Assembly (NCBI GenBank): GCA_000799755.1
Contig: JUHI01000001.1
Coordinates: 124,001-188,000, forward strand
DNA length: 64,000 bases
Reading direction: 5' to 3'
Source of the DNA: Martinezella tropici
GTDB taxonomy: Bacteria > Pseudomonadota > Alphaproteobacteria > Rhizobiales > Rhizobiaceae
The position numbers were made by a program, and so were the translations under genes. This document shows, one piece after another, positions 27,325-36,433 of this stretch. How positions within the stretch are numbered: position 1 is the first letter of the stretch; each line of letters opens with the position of its first letter. The notes below the pieces were generated by a model. It was not told where the DNA came from and did no database searches. It saw only the letters and a program-made list of their open reading frames with translations.

Positions 27325-28881
27325 ATGAACACAAGTGAAAAGTCCGAGCAATTTAACTTGGACAATCTTCGCAAGCAGGTTTCTGAAATCCGCACGCGCG
27401 ACATCGGAGAGGTCAACAGCGAGCGCCCGGACGGCATGAATGCCTATGCCCGGCAGATCGCCGAACAGCTTCGCGAAACCAACCAGTCTCCGGCAATCAT
27501 CGTCGGACAATACCGATTGTTCGAACTTCTGTCGCAGCTCGCATTCGGGCTGGCGATCCTCTTCTTCGGGACGACAGACAATCATCCCTTCGTGTCGAAA
27601 GCCTTGGTGACCGTTGCCCTCAGTGGCCTTGCCATCGTCTTTCTGCAGATTTCGGATGCCTATCAGATCCCGGTCCTGCGCTCGCCGCACCGCTTTCTGC
27701 ACCGGATTCTCGGATCGTGGGTCGCAGCCTTCGCGGTCATGGTCATCGCCCTTCTGCCGTTCGATATCGGCAATATCTACTCGTACCCTCTTCTCGGCCT
27801 ATGGCTCGCGGCCGGCGCAGCTTTCCTGTTGGTCGCCCGCCTGCTTTTTGCCTATGGCATCCGTCATTGGGCCCGTAACGGCGTCATGGAACGGCGCGCA
27901 GTGATCATCGGTGGCGGCGAGCCGGCAAAGGAACTCATCCGCGCGCTCGAACATCAGCCCGATAACGACATCCGCATCTGCGGCATTTTCGACGACCGCG
28001 GCGAGAAGCGCTCGCCAGTGATGGTCGCCGGCTATCCGAAGCTTGGAAACGTGGCGGAACTGGTCGATTTCGCCCGGCTCGTGCGCGTCGACATGCTGAT
28101 CATCGCGCTGCCGATCAGCGCCGAGGATCGCATCCTGCAATTGCTGAAAATGCTTTGGGTGCTGCCCGTCGACATTCGTCTGGCGGCCCACGCCAACAAG
28201 CTGCGCTTCCGTCCCCGCGCCTACTCGCATGTCGGCGCCGTGCCGATGCTCGACATCTTCAACAAGCCGATCAGAGATTGGGACGGCGTCGCCAAACGGA
28301 TCTTCGACATCTTCTTCAGCGTGGTCGCGCTTGCCTTGCTTTGGCCGGTCATGCTCGGCGCGGCAATTGCAGTCAAGGTCACCTCGAGGGGGCCGGTCTT
28401 CTTCATGCAGAAGCGCCACGGCTTCAACAACGAGATCATCAACGTCTTCAAGTTCCGCTCGATGTACACGCATATGAGCGATCCGTCGGCACGCAATGCC
28501 GTGACGAAGAACGATCCGCGCGTCACTCCCGTCGGACGCTTCATTCGCAAGACGTCGATCGACGAGCTGCCGCAGCTCTTCAACGTTTTGCTCGGCAGCC
28601 TCTCGCTCGTTGGCCCACGACCGCATGCCGTGCTTGCCGCCAGCCACAATCGCACCTATTCCGACGTCGTCGAAGGCTATTTCGCACGCCATCGCGTCAA
28701 GCCGGGCGTGACAGGCTGGGCGCAGATCAACGGCTGGCGCGGCGAGATCGACAGCGACGACAAGATCAAGTTCCGCACGGCCTACGATCTCTACTACATC
28801 GAGAATTGGTCGCTGCTCTTCGATCTGAAGATCCTGTTCCTGACGCCGTTCCGCCTGCTCAATACGGAAAACGCCTATTGA
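27325..28881 (+). CDS. Polyprenyl-phosphate sugar-1-phosphate transferase (WcaJ/UppE-like)
   Basis: This initiating enzyme moves a hexose-1-phosphate from a UDP-sugar to undecaprenyl phosphate. The 518-residue protein has an N-terminal cytoplasmic stretch, four transmembrane segments (~70-190), and a CoA-binding-like Rossmann region beginning RRAVIIGGGEPAKEL. The C-terminal transferase has FKFRSMY, SIDELPQLFNV and SLVGPRPHA. The long form with the Rossmann region is WcaJ-like rather than the short ExoY. In Agrobacterium the UPP adhesin locus starts synthesis with an enzyme of this type (UppE); orthology is not proven here. Confidence 0.92.
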   Translation: MNTSEKSEQFNLDNLRKQVSEIRTRDIGEVNSERPDGMNAYARQIAEQLRETNQSPAIIVGQYRLFELLSQLAFGLAILFFGTTDNHPFVSKALVTVALSGLAIVFLQISDAYQIPVLRSPHRFLHRILGSWVAAFAVMVIALLPFDIGNIYSYPLLGLWLAAGAAFLLVARLLFAYGIRHWARNGVMERRAVIIGGGEPAKELIRALEHQPDNDIRICGIFDDRGEKRSPVMVAGYPKLGNVAELVDFARLVRVDMLIIALPISAEDRILQLLKMLWVLPVDIRLAAHANKLRFRPRAYSHVGAVPMLDIFNKPIRDWDGVAKRIFDIFFSVVALALLWPVMLGAAIAVKVTSRGPVFFMQKRHGFNNEIINVFKFRSMYTHMSDPSARNAVTKNDPRVTPVGRFIRKTSIDELPQLFNVLLGSLSLVGPRPHAVLAASHNRTYSDVVEGYFARHRVKPGVTGWAQINGWRGEIDSDDKIKFRTAYDLYYIENWSLLFDLKILFLTPFRLLNTENAY

Positions 28882-30140
28882 CCACGCTCGACCTGCCATC
28901 GCCCCGCGTCGCGCAGCCGCAGCTTGCCGCCATGCGGCTGATCGGGACGGCGAGCGTCGCCATCGGCGTGTTCCTTTCGGGCTTCGTCATCGCCGAGCCG
29001 GCACCCTATGAACTGTGGCTGGCCTTTCTTATCGGCACCTGGTTCATTCTAGGGCTTAAGATATCGCGCAATGTGGCGCCGCTCCTCGCCCTGTTCCTGA
29101 CCTTCAACGTCGGCGGGATGCTTTCAATCACGCAAATGCACGACCTTGCCGCAGGCAACCATCTCGACGGCCCGATCTACATTGCCGTCTCGACCTTTCT
29201 CGCGCTGAGTTCCGTCTTCTATGCGGCCATTACCGAAGACAATGAAAGACGGCTGAGGCTGATCTTCAATACATGGGTCGTCGCGGCGCTGATCACGGCC
29301 AGCCTCGGCATCCTCGGCTATTTCCACGCCGTTCCGGGTTTCGACATCTTCACCCGCTACGACCGTGCCATGGGCGCCTTCCAGGACCCGAACGTCTTCG
29401 GCCCCTATCTGGTGGCGCCAAGCCTCTATCTCATGCACGGCCTTCTGATCGGCGATCTGAAGAAAGCACCGATCAAGGGCATCTGCCTGTTCGTGCTTGC
29501 CTTCGGCATCTTCCTGTCCTTCTCCCGCGCGGCCTGGGCCCTCTTCGCCTTTGCATCGGTCATGCTGATCTTCTGCATGTTGCTGAAGCATCGCAGCAAT
29601 ACGTTCCGGCTGCGCATCCTGGTGATGTCGCTGGCGGCAATCATTCTCATGGTTGTCCTGCTCGTCGTCGCGCTGCAGTTTCCGCAGGTCAGCGACCTGT
29701 TCTCGACGCGCCTGCAACTCGTGCAGAGCTATGACGGCGGGCATCTCGGCCGCTTCGAACGTCACGGCATCGGCTTCATGATGTCGATGGAGCGGCCGCT
29801 CGGCATCGGGCCGCTGGTCTTCGGCCAGATCTTTCGCGAGGACGAGCACAATACCTGGCTGAAGACGCTGACGACATATGGCTGGATCGGCTTCGTGACG
29901 TGGATCAGCATGATCTGCTGGACCATCTATATCGGCTTCCGCAACTTGCTGCGCGAACGGCCCTGGCAGCCCTACGTGATGATCGCCTGGATCGTCATTC
30001 TCGGCCATGTCGGTATCGGCAATGTCATCGACACCGATCACTGGCGCCATTTCTACATGCTGATCGGCATCGTCTGGGGCTGCGGCGCCCTGGAGCAGAA
30101 GTATCAGCGCGACCTGAACAGAAGGGAAGCTGCCCCGTGA
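28878..30140 (+). CDS. Wzy-like O-antigen ligase/polymerase family protein
   Basis: The ~420-residue protein has about ten to twelve transmembrane segments. A periplasmic Wzy_C-type loop holds GHLGRFERHGIGFMM and DEHNTWLKTLTTYGW. It should polymerise repeat units on the periplasmic face. The proposed start is a TTG at 28878 that overlaps the previous stop (TTGA) with GGAAAA upstream; an ATG at 28932 is the alternative. The frame extends further 5' only as a shadow. Its end overlaps the next gene by GTGA. Confidence 0.85.
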   Translation: MTTLDLPSPRVAQPQLAAMRLIGTASVAIGVFLSGFVIAEPAPYELWLAFLIGTWFILGLKISRNVAPLLALFLTFNVGGMLSITQMHDLAAGNHLDGPIYIAVSTFLALSSVFYAAITEDNERRLRLIFNTWVVAALITASLGILGYFHAVPGFDIFTRYDRAMGAFQDPNVFGPYLVAPSLYLMHGLLIGDLKKAPIKGICLFVLAFGIFLSFSRAAWALFAFASVMLIFCMLLKHRSNTFRLRILVMSLAAIILMVVLLVVALQFPQVSDLFSTRLQLVQSYDGGHLGRFERHGIGFMMSMERPLGIGPLVFGQIFREDEHNTWLKTLTTYGWIGFVTWISMICWTIYIGFRNLLRERPWQPYVMIAWIVILGHVGIGNVIDTDHWRHFYMLIGIVWGCGALEQKYQRDLNRREAAP

Positions 30141-31372
30141 ACATTCGCACCAACGTCAAACGCCTGTCGTTGCTGCAGGTTCTCGAGCCGAGCGGCGGCG
30201 GTTCCGGACGGCATTTTCTCGATCTTTGCCGGGCGATGCAGCATCGCGGTCACTCCGTCACCGCCGTCTATTCGCCTGTTCGCGCCGAGCCCGCCTTTGT
30301 CGCCGAGCTGGAAAACATTGGCCTCGACCGTGTCATACCGCTCGCCATGCGACGCGCTCCCGGCCCCTGGGATCTGACGGCATGGTGGCGTCTCCGCAAG
30401 ATCGCTGCCACGCATGGGCCCTTCGACCTGATCCACGGCCACAGCTCCAAGGCCGGCGCACTGACGCGGCTGCGGCTACCTGGACGGCACGTGCCCGTTC
30501 TCTACACGCCGCATGCCTTCCGCACCATGGACCCGACGCTCGGTGCGAAGGGCCGCCTGATCTATGGCGGCATCGAACGCCTTCTCGGCACGTTGCTGAC
30601 GGACCGTCTGGTCTGCGTTTCGCAGGATGAATATAACCACGCCCTCTCCCTCGGCATCCCGGAAAAATGCCTGCGCGTCGTCGTCAACGGCGTCAGCGCA
30701 CCGCCTCTCAGCCAGCGCGCGGCCATTCGCAGGCGCTACGGCATTCCGCAAGACGCGCTGCTCTTCGGTTTCGTCGGCCGGATGACCCGGCAGAAGGCGC
30801 CGGAGCGGCTGGTCGAAGCGTTCGCGCGCATCGCCGCGGACGTGCCGCAGGCCCATCTTTTGATGATCGGGATCGGCGAGCTGGCCGAAAGCGTCGGCAA
30901 CATGATCAAGGTCGCGGGGCTGGAAGATCGTGCCCGTCTAGACGGCAGCGTGCCCGGTGTGACGGCCATCAACGCCTTCGACGCCGTGGTCATGCCAAGC
31001 CGCTATGAGGCGATGTCCTATGTGATGCTGGAGGCGGCAGCAGCCGGCAAGCCGCTGCTGCTCGCCGATGTCGGCGGCGCGCGCACCGTGCTGGAGCATG
31101 GCAGGAACGGCTATATCGTGCCAAACAGCGACGATCCGGAAGCATTGGCGGCCGCAATGGCACGCCTTGCCGATCCGGCGCTGCTTGCAAGCTTCACTGC
31201 CGAAGCCCGCCGCCGCAAGGATGGCTATACGCTCACGGGCATGGCCGACAAGACCGAGAAAATCTACCACGACCTGCTGGGCTACCCTTCCCCGGCGCCG
31301 CTGGAACTGGTGGCCAATTCCACTTTGGACAATACGGTTGAAGAGCGCGGGAAGAGCGCCGCCGCCTTTTAA
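30137..31372 (+). CDS. GT4 glycosyltransferase (second)
   Basis: The 411-residue GT-B enzyme starts at a GTG (30137) that overlaps the Wzy-like stop (GTGA), with GAAGGGAAG before it. The N-terminal LLQVLEPSGGGSGRHFLDL acceptor lobe and the donor-lobe SRYEAMSYVMLEAAAAG motif are intact. It is the last gene of the polysaccharide operon, separated by 64 bases from a small regulator gene. Donor unknown. Confidence 0.9.
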   Translation: MNIRTNVKRLSLLQVLEPSGGGSGRHFLDLCRAMQHRGHSVTAVYSPVRAEPAFVAELENIGLDRVIPLAMRRAPGPWDLTAWWRLRKIAATHGPFDLIHGHSSKAGALTRLRLPGRHVPVLYTPHAFRTMDPTLGAKGRLIYGGIERLLGTLLTDRLVCVSQDEYNHALSLGIPEKCLRVVVNGVSAPPLSQRAAIRRRYGIPQDALLFGFVGRMTRQKAPERLVEAFARIAADVPQAHLLMIGIGELAESVGNMIKVAGLEDRARLDGSVPGVTAINAFDAVVMPSRYEAMSYVMLEAAAAGKPLLLADVGGARTVLEHGRNGYIVPNSDDPEALAAAMARLADPALLASFTAEARRRKDGYTLTGMADKTEKIYHDLLGYPSPAPLELVANSTLDNTVEERGKSAAAF

Positions 31373-31436
31373 ATCCGCTGGCGATTTTCCTTGGAAATCG
31401 GTTCCGCTTTTCGAGCCGATGCGATAGACTTAACTC

Positions 31437-31727
31437 ATGATTACTTCAGCACAATTGCGCGGTGCGCGCGCCATGCTCGGACTGACGGCGGAGACGCTTG
31501 CCAACGAGAGCAAACTCCCGGTTTCGGCGATCGAGGCACTGGAAGCCGAGGCCGCTTCGACGGATATGAAAGCGCTTGCGGCGGTTCGCTCCGTCCTCGA
31601 GCACCACGGCGTTCTTTTCCTTGCCGGCGGCAGCGACGGCATGGGTGGCCCCGGCATACGCTTCAAGCATTGGTCTGAGGGGGATGGCATCCGGCCGGAA
31701 AACCTGAATGCCACCAATGACGACTGA
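31437..31727 (+). CDS. Small XRE-type helix-turn-helix protein
   Basis: The 96-residue protein is predicted to bind DNA. An XRE-like helix-turn-helix occupies residues 1-45 (QLRGARAMLGLTAETLANES ...), followed by a short tail with GIRFKHWSEGD. Such short regulators are common in rhizobia and their targets are usually unknown. It may control the adjacent polysaccharide operon, but this is inference. The ribosome site is weak. Confidence 0.7.
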   Translation: MITSAQLRGARAMLGLTAETLANESKLPVSAIEALEAEAASTDMKALAAVRSVLEHHGVLFLAGGSDGMGGPGIRFKHWSEGDGIRPENLNATNDD

Positions 31728-31761
31728 TCTCTGAGGCGCATCGCTGCCTCCGAGACCTGCC

Positions 31762-32781
31762 TTAAGCTGTGAGCTTCCAGCTTTTGACAAGCTCGTCCGG
31801 CGCCGACAGGGCAGCCGGCAGGATGTAGCGCTCGGTGTCGTTGGCCGGTTCCCAGCCGTCGACGACGGAGCCAACGGGCAAGCCGTGGCCGAAATCAGTC
31901 AGCGTGACGAGCTCCAGGATCATATGACCATAGTCGTCGCGCCATTCGCGCCGCTCGCCGCCTTCGAAAAGACGCAGCCGGCCCTTGGTTCGAGGACGCT
32001 CGCGGGCGGCCAGCCACTGCGCGACAGATGCCTCCGCATTGGCGAAGGACACCACGTCATCGGCATCGCCGTGCCAGATGGAGACAACCGGATAGCGCGC
32101 GGCTTCAGGAGAGACTTCGCGAACAAGCTCTCCCCACTTTTCCGCCGGGCGGCTGGAGCCGCGCTTCATCACGTCAAGCGCAGACATGGCATCCCGGGCA
32201 GCACCGAAAGGCAGGCCGCCGATAATCGCGCCCGCGGCGAAGAGTTCCGGATAGGTCGCCAGCAATGCAGATGCCAGCGCGCCGCCGGCTGACAGGCCCA
32301 TGACGAAAATCCTGCTATCGTCGATCGAATGCACGCGACGGCTGAAATCGATCATTTCGCGGATAGAACCGAGCTCGCCGCGATCGCGCGTGACCAGGCT
32401 CGGGCGAAACCAGTTGAAACAGAGATTGGGATTGTTCGATGCCTTCTGCTCGGCGTAAAGCACGGCAAAGCCATGCTCGCGGGCAAGCGCCGTCCAGCCG
32501 CTCGCACGATCGAAATCCTCGGCATTCTGATGGCAGCCGTGCAGGACGACAACGAGCGGCATCGGGGCCTTCACACCCGGCGGCACATATTCGAGCATGC
32601 GCAGATTGCCAGGATTGCGGCCAAACCACAAAACTTCCGTCAACCGCTGCGACGACGGGCGCGTGGAAACGCGACGGCGCGACGGCTGAGACAGCGGCTG
32701 CGTCATCGGGAATTTGAGCTGCGGCAGCTCGACGGAATCAACGAGCAAGCGGCGAAGCCGGCTCGGAACTTTAAAATTCAT
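31762..32781 (-). CDS. PHB-depolymerase-family esterase
   Basis: The alpha/beta-hydrolase of the LpqC/PHB-depolymerase type has ~339 residues. The nucleophile elbow GLSAGG, the oxyanion block VVLHGCHQNAEDF and a C-terminal DDYGHMILEL histidine region are present. No clear Sec signal is seen after the start, so it may be cytoplasmic, or exported by an atypical route. ATGs at 32784 and 32781 are adjacent; GAAAGG upstream favours 32781. Substrate may be a polyester or an acetylated polysaccharide. Confidence 0.82.
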   Translation of the reverse strand: MNFKVPSRLRRLLVDSVELPQLKFPMTQPLSQPSRRRVSTRPSSQRLTEVLWFGRNPGNLRMLEYVPPGVKAPMPLVVVLHGCHQNAEDFDRASGWTALAREHGFAVLYAEQKASNNPNLCFNWFRPSLVTRDRGELGSIREMIDFSRRVHSIDDSRIFVMGLSAGGALASALLATYPELFAAGAIIGGLPFGAARDAMSALDVMKRGSSRPAEKWGELVREVSPEAARYPVVSIWHGDADDVVSFANAEASVAQWLAARERPRTKGRLRLFEGGERREWRDDYGHMILELVTLTDFGHGLPVGSVVDGWEPANDTERYILPAALSAPDELVKSWKLTA

Positions 32782-33007
32782 CATGGACCTTTCTATCCAC
32801 GCCAGCCACGGTCGGTTTTTCTTCCGCTGCTGGCTGGCGCGCACTGTTCCTTTCGAGAATCAGTGACATCGAGAAATCGAATCTCTTTGTGCAACGCAGC
32901 AAATATAGGGAGGCCGGTCCACTTCGAACAGGCACAAAGCATCATTGCAGCTATGTGAAATCAGCTTAAATCGATTAGATTTCCGACCACAAAAAAACGC
33001 ACCTGCG

Positions 33008-33220
33008 TCAGAAATAAGCCCGTGCAAGCGCGATGAGCTTTGCGTCGTCCTTCACGCCCTGGCGATAGAGCTGAATGATCAACGCGCCGAGCCGCTCGGC
33101 TTCTGGGCTGCGGGGGCTCATGCCACGATCCTTGCAGACGGTGTCCAGCACCTTCTCGAGGCGATCCAGATCGTCTGAAAATAGCGGCAGATCTCGTGGA
33201 TGGATAGGAGTGTCCAGCAT
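33008..33220 (-). CDS. Small conserved protein of unknown function
   Basis: The ~70-residue protein starts MLDTPIHPRDLPLFSDDLD. It is acidic N-terminally and helical, with the LEKVLDTVCKDRG and AERLGALIIQLYRQG segments and a C-terminal ARAYF. A GTG at 33271 would add 17 residues, but the internal ATG looks more natural. I know no function. It stands alone on the minus strand. Confidence 0.6.
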   Translation of the reverse strand: MLDTPIHPRDLPLFSDDLDRLEKVLDTVCKDRGMSPRSPEAERLGALIIQLYRQGVKDDAKLIALARAYF

Positions 33221-33460
33221 TTGCGCGTCTCGTCGTCTGTCGGGCAGAAGCACGCAACACTTCGTCGGCACCCGTTTATCCCCGACGACAGGAGGGGACT
33301 ATGCGCCTTGCCCACAGGCTTGGCAAGGAAGCTTTTCAGCCCGGAGCACTTCTGATTCGCAAGTTCTGCAATGGAATTGGCCAAGGATACAATTTTAAGT
33401 CAGCGCCTCACCAAGCCTTTATCCACATCTGCGATAAGCGGAAAAAACGGAGGCACGACG

Positions 33461-33853
33461 ATGACCAGATTTCTGATTTCTACCGCTCTCGGCCTGGCAC
33501 TTGCGGCAACAGCCCTGCCGGCGCTGGCGCAGAATTTTTCGAATCTGCCGCTGCGCAATCCCCGCCAGGCGCCGGAAGGATATATTACAGTTCAGTCCGG
33601 AATATCTATTTCCTATCCGGTAGCCGATGGCGACAGCGAGGAAGAGCAGGAGAAGGCCTTGAAATCCTTCTACAAGATTGCGGCGAGCAGCTGCGCCACC
33701 CTGCTCGATACCATCGCGGATGCCTGCGAGATCAGCGCCATGTCAAGCAACACTTCCATCAACAACCTCGACAATCGCGGCGCCAGACTTTCCATCAACG
33801 GACAGGTGACGATGTCGGTGAAACTGAAGCCGCCGGCAGCTGCTGGGAAGTAG
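33461..33853 (+). CDS. Secreted protein of unknown function
   Basis: The 130-residue protein has a signal peptide ending ALPALAQ near residue 21. The mature part has two cysteines (SSCATLLDTIADACEIS) and an acidic EEEQEKALKSFYK stretch. GGAGG lies before the ATG at 33461. Probably periplasmic; no family recognised. Confidence 0.72.
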   Translation: MTRFLISTALGLALAATALPALAQNFSNLPLRNPRQAPEGYITVQSGISISYPVADGDSEEEQEKALKSFYKIAASSCATLLDTIADACEISAMSSNTSINNLDNRGARLSINGQVTMSVKLKPPAAAGK

Positions 33854-33946
33854 CCCTGCCCCATCGCAATTCATGATCTCCGCCGAAGCCAACGGATCGG
33901 TAAGAAATGGCGGCGATAATCCCTCTCGCAATTGAGGGACGATACC

Positions 33947-34642
33947 ATGGCGAAAGCGAAACGACGCACGCGGCGCAAGCCGCAGTCCAAGGCGGGCAAT
34001 TCGATGTGGCTATGGGGCGTTGTCGGCCTGGCGACGATCGCCGGCATCTACGCCTATCAGCACCGGAAGGACATGCCGTCGATGCTGGCCCACGCCGGCG
34101 CGGTCGCCGGCATGCCGCAAATGGCCCGGGAGGCGCCCGTACCGGCGGCAAAGCCACAGATCAAAACCGCGGCAATCACTCCGGAACCGCGCGCGACATC
34201 TGGCCTGCCGGTGCCGCCCGCCGCTATCCCCGTGGCGATGCCGGTCGCCAGAATACCTGTCGAGCGGCCCATAACCAGCCCGCGAGCCCAGACCGGCGGC
34301 CGTTTCGTGATTTGCGGTGCCGGTTCGGGAACGAATTGCGTTGTTGACGGCAATACCTTCTGGCAAGACGGCATCCGAATCCAGCTGGCCGATATCGATG
34401 TGCCGGACGCCGGTACCGCACGCTGCCCGAGCGAGAAACAGAGAGGCGTGGCCGCAAAGCTGCGCCTGCAGGCCATTCTCAACGATGGAAGCTTCGTGCT
34501 TTCCGGCAGCAACCGCCGCGACGATCCCAATGGCGGCAAGCTACGCATCGCCATGCGCGCTGGACGCTCGCTGGGCGACCAGATGATATCAGAAGGTCTT
34601 GCCCGCCGCTGGAGCGGCCGGGCTACATCCTGGTGCAGTTGA
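33947..34642 (+). CDS. Membrane-anchored SNase-like (thermonuclease) protein
   Basis: The 231-residue protein has a basic N-terminus (AKAKRRTRRKPQSK), one transmembrane segment near 20-36, an Ala/Pro linker and a C-terminal staphylococcal-nuclease-like fold (~residues 115-225). The fold shows IRIQLADIDVPD and RSLGDQMISEGLARRW. The usual catalytic Arg/Glu pattern (RLxGIDxPE) is altered to DIDVPD, so nuclease activity is doubtful. The ATG at 33947 has GAGGGACGATACC before it. Confidence 0.78.
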   Translation: MAKAKRRTRRKPQSKAGNSMWLWGVVGLATIAGIYAYQHRKDMPSMLAHAGAVAGMPQMAREAPVPAAKPQIKTAAITPEPRATSGLPVPPAAIPVAMPVARIPVERPITSPRAQTGGRFVICGAGSGTNCVVDGNTFWQDGIRIQLADIDVPDAGTARCPSEKQRGVAAKLRLQAILNDGSFVLSGSNRRDDPNGGKLRIAMRAGRSLGDQMISEGLARRWSGRATSWCS

Positions 34643-34678
34643 TTTTCAGAAATTCGATTGGGAGTTCAAAGAGATAAA

Positions 34679-34755
<77 letters not shown>

Positions 34756-34841
34756 ACCTGCCGAAACGGCTTGTTTCGTTTAGAGTTTAGCGTTTCCGGA
34801 CGCAAGCGAAAAGTAGCGGTCTGCTCAGAAAAAGTTGCCGC

Positions 34842-35243
34842 TCAGCGGCACAGCTGTCTTGGTCCGTGGCTCGGCTGATAGGTGTTGTCCGAGGCGCGGT
34901 AAGAGCGATAGCGGCTTGCGCAGTCGCGCGCATGACCGTCGTAGTAGCTCTGCGAGCCCTGCCTGTTGAACAGCGTACCGGTCACAAAAGATTTGAACAG
35001 GAGGCCGCTGCCTGAATCATCGTCGTAGTAACTGTCATCGCCGTGCAAGCGATGGCCGCTGCCCCAACGGTTGTGATGATGCCAATGGCCGTGGCTGTGA
35101 TCGCGAACCTGGATGATGTCCGACTGTGCGGCTGCAGGCACGGACAGGGCCGGCATGGTGATGGCACCGGCCGGCATGGCGGCGCCGGCCGCCAACAAGA
35201 GACCAAAACCCGCTGCAGCTATCGATCTGGCAATCGTAAACAT
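34842..35243 (-). CDS. BA14K-family exported protein
   Basis: The 133-residue protein has a signal peptide (cleavage near residue 27), a His-rich middle (HSHGHWHHHNRW) that could bind metal, and a C-terminal CASRYRSYRASDNTY ... LCR motif. That C-terminus is diagnostic of BA14K proteins, which were named from Brucella as an immunoreactive lectin-like antigen. AAGGAG lies before the ATG at 35243. The role in rhizobia is not known. Confidence 0.85.
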   Translation of the reverse strand: MFTIARSIAAAGFGLLLAAGAAMPAGAITMPALSVPAAAQSDIIQVRDHSHGHWHHHNRWGSGHRLHGDDSYYDDDSGSGLLFKSFVTGTLFNRQGSQSYYDGHARDCASRYRSYRASDNTYQPSHGPRQLCR

Positions 35244-35418
35244 ATGCGACTCCTTCGAAAACCGTCGGCGTCGTCAAGTAAATCAGCACGGAAACCTTGC
35301 TGCCGAGCGCGCCGTCATTATCTGTATATAGTGATTTGAAGCCACACTCATAGATGCCCTTCCGCCTTTATTGTGCGACTGATTTCGAAAGGCGGAAAGT
35401 GCGCGGAAAGTCAAGGCA

Positions 35419-35679
35419 ATGAAGCCCTATATAGTACCCCTCCTGCTGTGCGCGCCGCTGCTTGCCGCGTGCAACACAACCGAACCGCTGCAGCCCATTC
35501 CGGGCAGCATCACCTATGGCGGCCAGCCGCATATGAAGCTGACGAAATCGCCCCCAGGTGCGCAATTCCGCCACGACTTCACCAACCGATGGGGTGAGGA
35601 TGTCGTCGAAACCTACATTGTCCAGCCGGACCGAAGTCTGAAACTTGTCAATCGTCAGATAATGACCCCAGAAGGTTAG
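35419..35679 (+). CDS. Small lipoprotein of unknown function
   Basis: The 86-residue protein has a lipoprotein signal with lipobox LAAC (Cys18). The mature part contains GSITYGGQPHMKLTKSPPG and ends QIMTPEG. The ATG at 35419 lacks a strong ribosome site (TCAAGGCA upstream). It is convergent with the next lipoprotein gene. No known role. Confidence 0.68.
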   Translation: MKPYIVPLLLCAPLLAACNTTEPLQPIPGSITYGGQPHMKLTKSPPGAQFRHDFTNRWGEDVVETYIVQPDRSLKLVNRQIMTPEG

Positions 35680-35798
35680 AGTCTTGCCGGAAAAAGTACG
35701 CGGCAGTTCTCCGTCCGGAGTGCGTGAAGAGACAATAGGATAATTATCTTCGCCATTCGAAGAACAGCGGGAATGCGGTGTCGGATTCTTTTCTAAAA

Positions 35799-35822
35799 CT
35801 CCGCCGGCGCGAGCCGGCGGAG
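35799..35822 (-). terminator. Terminator after the minus-strand lipoprotein gene
   Basis: Perfect 10-bp stem CTCCGCCGGC / GCCGGCGGAG with a 4-base loop. On the minus strand it is followed by TTTTAGAAAAG. It lies 29 bases past the stop at 35852. Confidence 0.75.
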
Positions 35823-35851
35823 CATCGGGCGGCGATGGGTCAAAGAAAGGC

Positions 35852-36181
35852 TCACCAGCAGCGATAGCAACGGCGATAATAGGGACGACCGTAATAGCCG
35901 CGATGATGACGATTGTCGCTGACAGCGGCACCGACAAGGACGCCGCCGATGATGCCGGCCGCAGCGAGGGCGGCCGCCTGGTTTTCAGCCTGTTGCGCCT
36001 GGGCGCGATTTGCCTGATAGGTCGCGCCGACGCAGCGATTGTAACGCTGCGTTCCCGGGCGGAACCCTTGCGACTGGCAGGTCATTTCCGCATTCATCGC
36101 GGATTCCTGCGGCGTCTGACAGCTCGACAAAATAGTTGATATGGCGACGAGGCTCGCCGCCATGGTGGCACGTATGCGCAT
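35852..36181 (-). CDS. Small lipoprotein with glycine-zipper-like segment
   Basis: The 109-residue protein has lipobox LSSC (Cys21) and a segment with two cysteines (TCQSQGFRPG ... RCVGATYQ). A Gln/Ala-rich helix runs into AAAGIIGGVLVGAAV, a glycine-zipper-like hydrophobic stretch, and the tail is rich in Tyr/Arg/His. GGAGGGAAT lies before the ATG at 36181. Probably attached to a membrane; function unknown. Confidence 0.72.
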   Translation of the reverse strand: MRIRATMAASLVAISTILSSCQTPQESAMNAEMTCQSQGFRPGTQRYNRCVGATYQANRAQAQQAENQAAALAAAGIIGGVLVGAAVSDNRHHRGYYGRPYYRRCYRCW

Positions 36182-36351
36182 ATTCCCTCCGGCAATTTAG
36201 ATACAACCCCGGAAAAACCGACTACAGCCAAGGGTAAGCTTTAGCAAGCCAACCTTATCAAGCCGGGCGCGAAAATCCGCCAAACTGTGGCAAAAATGCA
36301 CGCGGAAATAGCATCATCCTTAAGAAGCGAATAGCACGTTCGCGCAAAATG

Positions 36352-36381
36352 AAAAGGCCCCGCGCAATGGCAGGGCCTTTT
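36352..36381 (-). terminator. Terminator after the porin gene
   Basis: AAAAGGCCC (36352-36360) pairs with GGGCCTTTT (36373-36381) around a 12-base loop. T-runs flank it on both strands, and it lies ~55 bases beyond the porin stop. Confidence 0.75.
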
Positions 36382-36433
36382 CATCCTATTTACACACCAC
36401 AGCGTTTCGAAGCTGCAGGATCCCTGTCTTCGA

